Source of the DNA: Treponema sp.
Lineage (GTDB): Bacteria; Spirochaetota; Spirochaetia; Treponematales; Treponemataceae
Reading direction: 5' to 3'
Length of the DNA stretch: 46,892 bases
Assembly: GCA_017468745.1 (NCBI GenBank)
Contig: JAFUHS010000153.1
Coordinates: 1 to 46,892 of the forward strand
The position numbers were made by a program, and so were the translations under genes. This document shows positions 33,105 to 41,672 of the stretch, piece after piece. How positions within the stretch are numbered: position 1 is the first letter of the stretch; each line of letters begins with the position of its first letter. Below the pieces are notes generated by a model. The model saw only the letters and a program-made list of their open reading frames with translations, made no database searches and had not been told where the DNA came from.

Positions 33105-33428
33105 ATGGGTATCAGACAGGTTTTTAGGGAGAATTTAAAATACTACAGGAAACAAATGGGGTTGTCTCAGGAAAAACTTTCTGAACTTATCGGTTATGGG
33201 GAAACATATATCACGGAAATTGAGAGCTGACACAAATTTCCAAAGCCTGAGACAATCGACATTATTGCAAGCGAGCTTGAAGTCGAGCCGTACCAGTTTT
33301 TCATGCCACTTGAAGAACAGAAAAAAGCACAAATTCTCGCAGAATCAAAAAAGTCTGCGGAATTCTCACGAACCCTGCAGACTTTACAGAATCAGATTAA
33401 CGGATTGTTTGACGGAATTTCAGTTTGA
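33105..33428 (+). pseudogene. XRE-family regulator interrupted by a stop codon
   Basis: The frame encodes 107 residues like the regulator at 22133, but codon 42 (33228-33230) is TGA where the intact copy has an Arg codon. The frame continues in register to HKFPKPETIDIIASELEVE and a natural stop, so the only lesion is this nonsense codon. The break falls inside the helix-turn-helix, so a 41-aa product should not bind DNA normally. It is divergent from the caspase operon, which may therefore be deregulated or controlled by the intact paralogue. Confidence 0.88.
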
Positions 33429-33432
33429 ATTT

Positions 33433-35028
33433 TTATTCCCCAACCTTCCATTCAAGTACATTCCTGTTTTTGGTACTGAAATTTACACCAATCTTGAAAA
33501 TTTTTCGTTTGTCGGCTGTGTAAGGTTTTGCATATCCTTTTTCTTCGATTTGGGATAGAGCTTCACTAACAGAACCGTCACGCTTAAACTCAAATATATA
33601 GATATATTTTTCTGTCTCGACCACACAATCAGCTCTTCCTAACGCTGTATGCATTTCGACATGAACATACTTTCCCAAAAGCATGAAGACTATGTAAATT
33701 ACATTTTGAAAATCACGCTCCATGATTTTTTCCGCATTATCAGAGATTGAAACATAAGGAATTCTTGCGAAAATCGAAATGAAAATATCCATCACCTCGT
33801 CAAGCCTACCTTCCTCAATGTAGTCGTCGAATGTGAATATGTCTATTCCATTACCGTTTTTATCATGTAGATAGCTGGGAGCAAGGCTTTCAATAAAAGC
33901 ATATTTCACTTCTTCATTTGGATAACCGAGGGTATAACGACCTCTTCTCTCGTCATAATCTTTTATTGTAAGGTATCCGCTTTGATAAAAAAGGGGAACT
34001 GGATCTGTATTTTCTGCCCGGTAGTCTAAAAGTTCACGCTCATTCTTGTAGATTGTCTGGGCTGTGAACTGTTTGGCATCGAAATTATCCTGCTCAAGTT
34101 TTTCGATTAAGAATGTAGGCGTACCTGTCTCAAACCAAAATGAACGGAATTTTTTCATTGAAAAGGCATTCAGCAAACTGAACGGATTGTACACTCCTTC
34201 GCTGTTATCGCAGAAGTGGTATCCGTCATACATCTGCTTAAGCTTTAGAAGGCACTGTTCAAAAGTGAGATTGTTTTCTTTTGCAAGTGCCTTAACCTCT
34301 GGGTCAAACACACGATGAATTTCATCTTGTGTAATTCCACAAATTTCAGAGTAATTAGGGGTTACTGAAATATCAGTCAGCTGGTTCAAGTCGCTGAAAA
34401 TACTGATTTTCGTGAACTTTGTTACTCCTGTAATGAACACGAACTGCAAATGCTCGTCGTAGCTTTTTAGTGTACTGAAAAATCCCTTGAAAACTGCCTT
34501 GTTGTGCTTCTGAATTTCGTCTTCAGTTAGCGTTTCCAAAAGAGACTTGTCATATTCGTCAACAAGAACTACGCAGCGAAGACCAGTTTGTTCGTGTGAT
34601 TTTTCCAAAAGAAAGCGGAACCGTTCTTCAAGAGACTCCTTTTGCCTTTCTTTTCCATAAATATCTTCCCAATCACGCAAATGCTCGTCAAGGACTTCTT
34701 CAAGTGCCGAACTTTTGTGGAAATTTTTTTTGTTGAAGTCAAAATAAAACACCGGATATTTTTTCCAGTCGTAGCCGTTTTTTTCTTCCTGCTCAAAAAT
34801 CCAAAGTCCTTCAAAAAGGTCTTTTCTGCCTTCCCAATAGGCTTTGAGAGTGCTTAAAAAAAGGCTTTTCCCAAATCGGCGCGGACGGCTTAGAAAAACT
34901 TGTGAACTTGTATGAACAAGATTATATAAATATCTGGTTTTATCTACATAGAGACAATGTTCGTCACGAAGTTTCTCAAAACTCTGTATGCCGATTGGAA
35001 GTTTACGACTGAAATCATAAATATCCAT
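33433..35028 (-). CDS. AAA-ATPase with PD-(D/E)XK nuclease domain
   Basis: A 531-aa protein of the predicted AAA-ATPase/PDDEXK_9 type found in many copies in treponemes and Bacteroidetes. Walker A is RPRRFGKS (about 49-56), Walker B CVVLVDEYDK. The C-terminal nuclease-like domain shows GRADCVVETEKYIYIFEFK (the D and ExK residues) followed by a helix. The start at 35028 follows GCGGAG at ten bases; a longer frame upstream is antisense-free but lies within glgA and is not used. The gene overlaps the region right after the glgA stop (35034). The role is unknown; a defence or selfish-gene role is often suspected. Confidence 0.82.
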   Translation of the reverse strand: MDIYDFSRKLPIGIQSFEKLRDEHCLYVDKTRYLYNLVHTSSQVFLSRPRRFGKSLFLSTLKAYWEGRKDLFEGLWIFEQEEKNGYDWKKYPVFYFDFNKKNFHKSSALEEVLDEHLRDWEDIYGKERQKESLEERFRFLLEKSHEQTGLRCVVLVDEYDKSLLETLTEDEIQKHNKAVFKGFFSTLKSYDEHLQFVFITGVTKFTKISIFSDLNQLTDISVTPNYSEICGITQDEIHRVFDPEVKALAKENNLTFEQCLLKLKQMYDGYHFCDNSEGVYNPFSLLNAFSMKKFRSFWFETGTPTFLIEKLEQDNFDAKQFTAQTIYKNERELLDYRAENTDPVPLFYQSGYLTIKDYDERRGRYTLGYPNEEVKYAFIESLAPSYLHDKNGNGIDIFTFDDYIEEGRLDEVMDIFISIFARIPYVSISDNAEKIMERDFQNVIYIVFMLLGKYVHVEMHTALGRADCVVETEKYIYIFEFKRDGSVSEALSQIEEKGYAKPYTADKRKIFKIGVNFSTKNRNVLEWKVGE

Positions 35029-35033
35029 GAACA

Positions 35034-36512
35034 TTATACTCCGCAACCCCGTGCAAGAGCTTCTTTGTAGACTTCCACATATTTTTCGCAGCTTGCTTTC
35101 CATGTGAAGTCCTGCTCCATTCCCCGCTTCTGCATCTTTTTGATGTGCGCCTTGCGGTTGTAGTAGGCCCAGACAGCCCACCCCACGGTATCGTAGATTG
35201 CGCCTGGTGTGAGGGAATCAAACATGAAGCCAGTTCCATCGCCTGTCTCCTGATTGTAGTTTTCAACCGTGTCAGCCAAGCCGCCCGTCCTTCGTACAAT
35301 CGGGAGAGTGCCGTAGAGTTCAGAATACATCTGATTGAGTCCGCACGGCTCATACTGAGACGGCATAAGGAAGAAATCGCTTCCGGCTTCGACCAGATGA
35401 CTCAGAGCCTCAGAATAACCGATTTTTGCCCGTAGATTTGGCAATTTTGACTGGAGATTATTGATTTCATCCTCGCACCATTTTTCACCGGTTCCTATAA
35501 TGGCGAACTGCACTTTCATATCCCGGCAAATGCTGTAGATTGAGCCGTAAGTGGGGGCGAATACCTCGGCAATACCTTTCTGACTTACCAATCGGCCGAC
35601 CATGCCAATCAGAGGAATATCGGGATTCACTTCAAGCCCAAAAGCTTCCTGCAGAGCCTTTTTACACTCTGCCTTACCCTTCATGTCAGAGACAGAATAG
35701 TTTGCAGGAAGTTCTTTGTCTGTTTTAGGATTCCATGTTGAGACATCAACGCCGTTTACGATACCGCGAACGACATCAGCTCGGACCCGCAAAAGACCGT
35801 CCAAGCCGAATCCGCCTTCCATAGTCTGTATTTCGTGTGCGTAAGTTGGTGAAACGGTAGTCACCATGTCGGCACATGAAATCCCTGCCTGCAAGTGGTT
35901 GATTGCCCCGTTTCGCTCAAAGCCTGCTCCGTAGTAAAGCCCCCAGTCAATTCCAAGGTCAGGGAATTTGTCCTTGCCGTAAACGCCCTGATAGCCCATG
36001 TTGTGAATCGTGTAAACGCTGGCTGTGTGAGAGAAAGCCGGCTGATAACGGCAGACATGCTTTAAAAGAACAGGTGCAAGCCCCGCGCTCCAGTCATGGG
36101 CATGAACGATGTCAGGAAACCACTGCAATTTGTTGCAGACCTGAAAGGCTCCATGGCACAAGAGACTGAACCTGTATGGATTATCGAAGAAGTCAGGCTC
36201 TAATTTTGTGCCGTAAACGCCGTCGCGACCAAAGCAATTCTCGTGGTCAAGGAAGTAAACCTCGACTTTTGGAAAGCCTGGAAGCGGAGCTTCGTAAACT
36301 TCCGTCCACTCCTGCCCCATTCCAACCGGAACCCCCAAAGGACCTTCAAGAGCCGTGAGTTTTTTTCGATCGATTTTATAGTAGCGCGGCATTACGATTT
36401 TGACATCGTGCCCCAGAAGAGAGAGATTTCCTGCCAGAGCGGATACAGCGTCAGCCAGACCGCCGGTTTTTGCAAAAGGAACTGCTTCGGCACTTACCAT
36501 CAAGATTTTCAT
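35034..36512 (-). CDS. glgA: Glycogen synthase
   Basis: A 492-aa GT5 enzyme that adds glucose from ADP-glucose to alpha-1,4-glucan. The N-terminal ADP-glucose loop KTGGLADAVSAL, the HAHDW motif and the C-terminal SQYEPCGLNQMYSELYGTLP block are all present; length is normal. The ATG at 36512 follows GGAGGAATTAAA and overlaps the aminotransferase stop as ATGA. The last 332 bp are duplicated at 22540-22871. The stop codon overlaps the start region of the AAA-ATPase gene, so an original terminator appears to have been lost here. Confidence 0.96.
   Translation of the reverse strand: MKILMVSAEAVPFAKTGGLADAVSALAGNLSLLGHDVKIVMPRYYKIDRKKLTALEGPLGVPVGMGQEWTEVYEAPLPGFPKVEVYFLDHENCFGRDGVYGTKLEPDFFDNPYRFSLLCHGAFQVCNKLQWFPDIVHAHDWSAGLAPVLLKHVCRYQPAFSHTASVYTIHNMGYQGVYGKDKFPDLGIDWGLYYGAGFERNGAINHLQAGISCADMVTTVSPTYAHEIQTMEGGFGLDGLLRVRADVVRGIVNGVDVSTWNPKTDKELPANYSVSDMKGKAECKKALQEAFGLEVNPDIPLIGMVGRLVSQKGIAEVFAPTYGSIYSICRDMKVQFAIIGTGEKWCEDEINNLQSKLPNLRAKIGYSEALSHLVEAGSDFFLMPSQYEPCGLNQMYSELYGTLPIVRRTGGLADTVENYNQETGDGTGFMFDSLTPGAIYDTVGWAVWAYYNRKAHIKKMQKRGMEQDFTWKASCEKYVEVYKEALARGCGV
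35041..35372 (-). repeat. Right copy of the 332-bp direct repeat
   Basis: End of the intact glgA; about 99% identical to 22540-22871 without gaps. Confidence 0.92.
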
Positions 36513-37702
36513 TTTAATTCCTCCATTGCCTTTGTGAAGGCTTTTTCTGAATTGATTATAGTTTCTTCTGAAACGCAATATGCCAGACGGAACCAACCTT
36601 CGCCGCCGAATCCGCTTCCTGGAGCCGCGAGAATCAAGTATTTTTTGAGATAATCACAGAAGTCGCCATCATCACCTGAGAAGCGGGATGGAACCTTGCA
36701 GAATAAATAGAAAGCTCCCTGAGGACGGTAATATTCGATTCCAACTTTGTCCAAAATCGCCATGAGTTTGTCCCGGCGGATTTCGTAGCTTGAGTAGTCC
36801 ACAGGAGCGTCCCAGGATTTAGCTATGACTTTCTGAAAGAAGGCGGGAGCGTTTACGCAGCCCAAAACACGCAGGGCAAATGTAACGGCCTTGATGAATT
36901 CTTCCGGAGCGTCTGATTTTGGATTCACCGCTATGTAGCCGATTCGCTCGCCAGGCAGACTCAGGTCTTTTGCAAAAGATGAGACAATGACCGTGTTTTC
37001 ATAGAATTGGAAGGCCGGAGCGACCTTTGCGCCGTCGTAAACAATTGCCCGGTAAGGCTCATCGCAGACGAGATAAGTGATTCTGCCTGTTTTTTTATTG
37101 TGCTCGTTTAAAATCGCGGCAAGTTCTTTGATGTCGGATTCTGAATAAATCTTTCCGCTTGGGTTGTTGGGATTGTTGATTAAAACAGCCGCCGTTTTTG
37201 AAGAAAGATGAGCTTTAATCGCCTGTAAATCAAGGGAAAAATCTGCCTTTGAAGGAACTTCAACGAGAGAGCCGTCGTGATTTCTGGCATAATGGCGGTA
37301 TTCGGCGAAGAAAGGCATGGGAACAAGCACTTCATCCCCTGGATTCAGGAGAGCTTTAAAAACACAATTGAGAGCGCTGGCCGCCCCAACTGTCATAATG
37401 ACATTTTCCCCCTTTACGGAGACTCCCTGCTCTTTAGTGATTTTTTGAGCGATTGCCTCGCGGACAAAAGGATAGCCCGCGTTGGGCATGTAGCCGTGAC
37501 AGCCGTGGGAAAGGTCTTTAGCCTCTTCTTGAATAGCCGCGACGACTTTTTGAGGAGGATCCAAGTCTGGATTTCCCAGAGTGAAATCGAAGACATTTTT
37601 CTCACCATGCTCTTTTTTAAGGACGATTCCCTCCTCAAACATCTTGCGGATGACAGAAGCGCCTTTTGAATTTATCATTTCCTGAATATGTTTAGCAATC
37701 AT
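36509..37702 (-). CDS. PLP-dependent class I/II aminotransferase
   Basis: A 397-aa cytoplasmic aminotransferase. Motifs: TLGNPDLDPP near the start, NNPNNPSGKIYS, the cofactor lysine in SSFAKDLSLPGERIGYI, and the substrate arginine in GWFRLAYCVS. The substrate (an aspartate, alanine or branched-chain amino acid) is not fixed by sequence. The start has no ribosome site and lies nine bases after an extended -10 box, so the mRNA is probably leaderless. The glgA start overlaps its stop. Confidence 0.88.
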   Translation of the reverse strand: MIAKHIQEMINSKGASVIRKMFEEGIVLKKEHGEKNVFDFTLGNPDLDPPQKVVAAIQEEAKDLSHGCHGYMPNAGYPFVREAIAQKITKEQGVSVKGENVIMTVGAASALNCVFKALLNPGDEVLVPMPFFAEYRHYARNHDGSLVEVPSKADFSLDLQAIKAHLSSKTAAVLINNPNNPSGKIYSESDIKELAAILNEHNKKTGRITYLVCDEPYRAIVYDGAKVAPAFQFYENTVIVSSFAKDLSLPGERIGYIAVNPKSDAPEEFIKAVTFALRVLGCVNAPAFFQKVIAKSWDAPVDYSSYEIRRDKLMAILDKVGIEYYRPQGAFYLFCKVPSRFSGDDGDFCDYLKKYLILAAPGSGFGGEGWFRLAYCVSEETIINSEKAFTKAMEELK

Positions 37703-37711
37703 AGTGAGAAT

Positions 37712-37717
37712 ATTATA
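37712..37717 (-). promoter_or_regulatory. Extended -10 promoter of the aminotransferase gene
   Basis: TATAAT on the minus strand with the upstream TG at the extended position (TGCTATAAT). No good -35. Nine bases separate it from the ATG at 37702. Confidence 0.55.
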
Positions 37718-37725
37718 GCATAAGA

Positions 37726-37754
37726 TTGCGAACTATGCGAGAATTTTATAAAAT
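37726..37754 (+). promoter_or_regulatory. Candidate promoter of the gene at 37775
   Basis: TTGCGA (37726-37731) and TAAAAT (37749-37754) with a 17-base spacer, 20 bases before the ATG. It overlaps the region of the divergent aminotransferase promoter. Confidence 0.5.
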
Positions 37755-37774
37755 AAAATAAAAGTCATATTAAA

Positions 37775-38551
37775 ATGAAAAAAACAACTTTCTTTTCCTT
37801 ACTTTTTCTTTCTCTCTCCACAGTCTTTTCTCAGACACCGGTAAAAATCATGGACGGTGAAATAAATTATCTTTTCAACGAAAGGCTTTCCGAACGGGAA
37901 ATACTCAATCTGAGAAATGGCGAAGTTGTTTGCAACAGTATCCGAAAAATAAAATTCGCCCGCATTAACCAGATTCCTGAGACCGAGCAGCTTATTTCAA
38001 GCGTCGAAGAAGTCAATCCCAATCATCTTGCCGAAATAATTAAAATCCTCCCCTACAGCAAGTATGAAAATATTACGGAAACAGTCGCCACCATGCTTAA
38101 AGACGAAGAAAGCTATACGAAAGTTCCCTTTTCAAGGAATGATGACGGAAGCATACGCTATCTCTATTCTTTTGCCCGCATAGAAAACATTGAAAATGAT
38201 AATGAAAATGAAATAATCACTGAAAAATTCTGTATGCCCCCACTCGATTACTTCACTGGAAAAATCAGCTCGGAAAGATTCGGAAACTATTTTTTTTACA
38301 AAATGCAAAACATAAATAAAATCCGCTATAAAATTTTCAGTGCCGTCGGCAAAAAGAAAATGATTGCCGTCATCTCGATTTTCCGATATGGAGACAACTG
38401 GATTATTTATGCCCTTGGCGGCGTGGACATAATCCGACTTCCTTTTATTGACAACGCAATTGACAGGGCTTTTTACAATAGAATCAAAACATTTTGTCTC
38501 TTTACATTTGAAAGACTTGAGGAATTTGGCTCAGTGGATGAGGGAAACTGA
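37775..38551 (+). CDS. Exported hypothetical protein
   Basis: A 258-aa protein with signal peptide (FFSLLFLSLSTVFSQ). No family is recognised. The mature part is alpha/beta with a conserved-looking core (LAEIIKILPYSKYENITETVATML; IAVISIFRYGDNWIIYALGG). It is monocistronic. Its last 50 bases overlap the 3' end of the pseudouridine synthase gene on the other strand, so both stop codons lie inside the partner gene. Confidence 0.7.
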   Translation: MKKTTFFSLLFLSLSTVFSQTPVKIMDGEINYLFNERLSEREILNLRNGEVVCNSIRKIKFARINQIPETEQLISSVEEVNPNHLAEIIKILPYSKYENITETVATMLKDEESYTKVPFSRNDDGSIRYLYSFARIENIENDNENEIITEKFCMPPLDYFTGKISSERFGNYFFYKMQNINKIRYKIFSAVGKKKMIAVISIFRYGDNWIIYALGGVDIIRLPFIDNAIDRAFYNRIKTFCLFTFERLEEFGSVDEGN

Positions 38552-39281
38552 TTTTACAAGCGCAAAACTTCATGTCATGCCTCTCACTATTTTCCTTTCC
38601 CAAAAATATTCCGTCTTTTCTTGCATTTGGATTATAAATCAAATCCTCTTTTACTGGAAAACCGCACCATGCAAGATGACAGCGGACTTGATGGCGAAAT
38701 CCTGCCGAAATATGGCAATGGGCTGTATCATGCTCTAAATCAATCGAAATTTCTGTATTGTAAAGCTGGCTTCCGGCTTTTTTCAGCGCGGCTTTTCCCG
38801 AGAATTCAGTGACAGGCCGCACTTCCCTTCCATTTTTACCGAAAGGGCGGAATGAGCTTGACAGCATAAAATTTATCTTTTTGTTTTTGCTGTCAGATAT
38901 TTTTTTAATCAGACTTGAAGGAAGAGGCGGAAAAGAAGCAAGTTTTTCCCCGCAATCTGAAAGCTCATCGATTTCAGCATGGTACCATTTTTCAAAAAGT
39001 CCATTTTTTTGCGCCAGAATAAGTGAATCATAACTCTGCTGTGTCGTAGCGATTAGTACAAGCCCCTTTGTCTCCGTATCGATACGGTGAACGAGACCGT
39101 GTTCCACTTCTTTTCGACCGTGCACAAGGGCAATTTCTGGAAAAGAGTCAATTGCGGCCGTCAAAATACTGGAATCCCCTTCAAAAAGCGGAGCCGAAGG
39201 AATTCCGGCCGGCTTAAAAAGAACGAGAAAAGGTGAATCCACCGTGGGAAAATGAATAATCTGTGAAGTCTCAATTTTCAT
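38502..39281 (-). CDS. RluA-family pseudouridine synthase without S4 domain
   Basis: A 259-aa enzyme that isomerises uridine to pseudouridine in RNA. The catalytic aspartate lies in HRIDTETKGL, and KPAGIPSAPL and FRHQVRCHLAWCGFPV are the other family motifs. The ATG at 39281 is preferred to one at 39305 as AGCAGG precedes it. It overlaps the upstream pseudouridine synthase by 11 bases. The target RNA is not known. Confidence 0.85.
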   Translation of the reverse strand: MKIETSQIIHFPTVDSPFLVLFKPAGIPSAPLFEGDSSILTAAIDSFPEIALVHGRKEVEHGLVHRIDTETKGLVLIATTQQSYDSLILAQKNGLFEKWYHAEIDELSDCGEKLASFPPLPSSLIKKISDSKNKKINFMLSSSFRPFGKNGREVRPVTEFSGKAALKKAGSQLYNTEISIDLEHDTAHCHISAGFRHQVRCHLAWCGFPVKEDLIYNPNARKDGIFLGKENSERHDMKFCACKISFPHPLSQIPQVFQM

Positions 39282-40272
39282 TTTTAAACCTGCTATATTT
39301 TTCATGCAGTGTTTTCAGCACTTTTTTAAACCTGAGCGGAACAGGAGCTTTAAAAACAGAGCGTTCTTTTTGATTTGGAAGACGAATTTTCAGAAGATAG
39401 GCATGAAGCATCAGACTCGCGCTTTGAAAGGGAGAGCCTTTTAAAAAATTGCCATAAATCGGATCTCCCATCACTGGACAGCCAAGATATTTCATATGTA
39501 CGCGGATTTGATGGGTACGCCCCGTTTTAATTCGTATTCTCATAAGGGAAAAGGGACCGTATGTGGCGAAACATTTATAAATCGTGACAGCTTTTTTCCC
39601 CTCCTTTGTATCCGTAGCAGCCTTGAAACGCTTTCTGTCGCGGGGGTCACGGATTATCTGTGTCTCGATTTTCCCCTCAAGTTTCTTTGGGTGTCCGCAG
39701 CAGATTGCAATATATTCTTTTATGATTCGATTGTGATGCAAAAATTCTTCATGCAGGAATTCTTCTGAAGTACGATTTTTGGCAGTAATAATCACACCGG
39801 AAGTGTCTTTGTCAAGACGGTGGATGATTCCAGGCCTTCGTTTTGCAAGGGCTTCTGCATCGGAAAGTTCCACAGAGCCCTGATGAATAGCCTCACGCCC
39901 CCAATGATACAAGAGGGCATTCACAAGAGTCCCGGTCCAGTTTCCTGCGGCTGGATGAGTAACCATCCCCTGTTTTTTGTTCAGGACGCAGACATTTTCA
40001 TCTTCGTAGATAATATCTAGAGGAAGATTTTCAGGCTCGATATCCTCTGGAATATTTTCTTCCCACTGAAAATCAATGATGTCACCGGCTTTAACTTTCG
40101 CAGAGATTTTAGTTTTTTTCCCGTTGAGAAGGATTTCCGTGACTCCGCTTTTTAATTTTGAGCGGTTCATTGAAAATCCGCCAAAATCATCTTGGGGAAT
40201 TGAGGCAATATATTTATCAAGGCGCATTCCCCCCTCAAAGGTCTCAGGAACTTTTGTGCTAAAAAATGGCAC
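39271..40272 (-). CDS. RluD-type pseudouridine synthase with S4 domain
   Basis: A 333-aa enzyme. I place the start at the GTG at 40272, because AAGGAG lies six bases upstream and the product then begins MPFFSTKVPETFEGG, right before the S4 domain (MRLDKYIASIP); an ATG at 40320 lies deeper in the upstream gene and lacks a ribosome site. The catalytic motif is HRLDKDTSGV; GRTHQIRVHMKYLGCPVMGD is the C-terminal signature. Substrate is likely 23S rRNA, as for RluD, but not provable here. It overlaps both neighbours, so the cluster is translationally coupled. Confidence 0.88.
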   Translation of the reverse strand: MPFFSTKVPETFEGGMRLDKYIASIPQDDFGGFSMNRSKLKSGVTEILLNGKKTKISAKVKAGDIIDFQWEENIPEDIEPENLPLDIIYEDENVCVLNKKQGMVTHPAAGNWTGTLVNALLYHWGREAIHQGSVELSDAEALAKRRPGIIHRLDKDTSGVIITAKNRTSEEFLHEEFLHHNRIIKEYIAICCGHPKKLEGKIETQIIRDPRDRKRFKAATDTKEGKKAVTIYKCFATYGPFSLMRIRIKTGRTHQIRVHMKYLGCPVMGDPIYGNFLKGSPFQSASLMLHAYLLKIRLPNQKERSVFKAPVPLRFKKVLKTLHEKYSRFKNEN

Positions 40273-40801
40273 TCTCAACTCCTTCGATGTAATCTTCAGG
40301 ATGCCGTCTTTCCATTTCAAGTTCTCTTTTTAAACGCTCCTCAGCCTGAGAATCAGTCTCTTCCTCATGCATTTTAGGTGTCATTTCTTTTGCCGGGGTG
40401 ATTGTATAGGGCTGCATTTCGCGGAGTTTTTTCAGCCTGCTTTCTTTTTGAGAACGACTTATCAGGTTTATAGTCAGGTCTGTAAGCCCTAGGGCAAGAC
40501 AAGTTACGGCAGAAATCTTAATGATATTCCATTGATCGTCTTCAGTAAAGGAATCTGTGCTTTTATCGAGAGGATTTCTGAATTCGCCGTAAGTAATGAG
40601 GGAATAGCCTACCGTTGTCCATAGGGTAACGAATGGGAGAGAGCCAAATGTGATTATCTCGGTGCGGCGCAAATCCTTAGTCCATTGCGGAAAATTAATA
40701 TCGTCATAATTGGAGCTTGCGGAATCAGCCGCAAAGATACTCTGGGCGGAGAATGAAAAAAGGAGAAGAATCGAAATGAGGGATACCTTTATTTTTTTCA
40801 T
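40259..40801 (-). CDS. Exported or membrane hypothetical protein
   Basis: A 180-aa protein with signal peptide (ILLLFSFSAQSIFAAD), two possible membrane segments (IITFGSLPFVTLWTTVGYSL and IIKISAVTCLALGLTDLTIN) and a charged C-terminal tail rich in Glu/Arg. Not recognised beyond similarity in style to treponemal envelope proteins. It starts three bases after the rsmA stop and its stop overlaps the RluD-type gene. Confidence 0.65.
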   Translation of the reverse strand: MKKIKVSLISILLLFSFSAQSIFAADSASSNYDDINFPQWTKDLRRTEIITFGSLPFVTLWTTVGYSLITYGEFRNPLDKSTDSFTEDDQWNIIKISAVTCLALGLTDLTINLISRSQKESRLKKLREMQPYTITPAKEMTPKMHEEETDSQAEERLKRELEMERRHPEDYIEGVESAIF

Positions 40802-40804
40802 ATT

Positions 40805-41662
40805 TTATATGACTTTGTTCAGGGAATCAGAAAGTTCCAGAAGCTTATCCAGTCCCAGATTCTCTGCCCTCTCGCTTGCTTTTATTCCGGCCTCTTCAAG
40901 GGCTTTATCAGTTTTTTCGGCTTCAGCAAGGGCAAGAAGATTATTGCGGATTGTTTTTCGCCGTGAAGAGAAAAGCTGTCTTATCATCCTCATAAATAAT
41001 TTTGGATTTTCACAACGGGGAAAATCGTCTTTTTTAGTCATGAGAACGGCTCTGCTCGCAACATTTGGCACAGGCCAGAAATTTCCTCCAGCCAAGTCAA
41101 GGATATTTTTTGTTGTGTAAGCCCACTGGCATAAAACAGAGAAAGAAGAATAATTCTCGCTTCCTGGGGCTGCACTCATACGCTGGGCGACTTCTTTTTG
41201 AATCGTGACCACAGCTTTATCAAAGCGAACACCTTCATTGATAGTGTCAGCGATAATCGTTGCGGCTACATTATAGGGAAGATTTCCGAAAAAACGATCA
41301 GCCTTACCATTTTCGTCATAGAACTTTTTCCATGTTTTAAGCACATCGCCTTCTACAAGGGAAAAAGTCCCATTCCGCATGAATTCATCAAAAAATTCTC
41401 TGAGTAAACGGGCGAATCCATGGTCAATTTCAAATGCCGTCAGGCTGGCTCCACGAGAGAGAATTTCATCGCTCATACAGCCCAGACCCGGTCCAACCTC
41501 CCAGACAGTGCTTCCATTTGAAATATCGAGGCTGTCGATTATTTTTTTTCTGGCATCGGAATTCACAAGAAAATTCTGGCCGAATTTTTTTTGCATTGCC
41601 ATGCCGTTTTCGTCCAAAAAGTCTTTTAATGCGCTGGGACTATTATAATCAGGATGCTTCAC
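40805..41662 (-). CDS. rsmA: 16S rRNA dimethyladenosine transferase
   Basis: A 285-aa enzyme (KsgA) that dimethylates two adjacent adenines near the 3' end of 16S rRNA. KKFGQNFLVNSD, the SAM loop WEVGPGLGCMSDEIL, the acidic residue in TAFEIDHGFARLL and FFGNLPYNVAATII are canonical. It starts at a GTG (41662) preceded by AAGGGAAAAAC. It is ten bases downstream of the ComEC-like gene. Confidence 0.95.
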   Translation of the reverse strand: MKHPDYNSPSALKDFLDENGMAMQKKFGQNFLVNSDARKKIIDSLDISNGSTVWEVGPGLGCMSDEILSRGASLTAFEIDHGFARLLREFFDEFMRNGTFSLVEGDVLKTWKKFYDENGKADRFFGNLPYNVAATIIADTINEGVRFDKAVVTIQKEVAQRMSAAPGSENYSSFSVLCQWAYTTKNILDLAGGNFWPVPNVASRAVLMTKKDDFPRCENPKLFMRMIRQLFSSRRKTIRNNLLALAEAEKTDKALEEAGIKASERAENLGLDKLLELSDSLNKVI

Positions 41663-41672
41663 CGTTTTTCCC

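Noticed and set aside
33228-33230. In-frame TGA as a selenocysteine or recoded codon
   Set aside because: The paralogue has Arg there, the position is in a DNA-binding domain, no SECIS-like stem is evident, and TGA is a normal stop elsewhere in the window.
35029-35181. N-terminal extension of the AAA-ATPase frame
   Set aside because: It is another frame of glgA coding DNA; the family starts at the segment from 35028.
22100-35400. Classical prophage or integrative element
   Set aside because: There is no integrase, transposase, relaxase, phage structural gene or tRNA attachment site; the 332-bp repeats are far longer than usual attachment sites.
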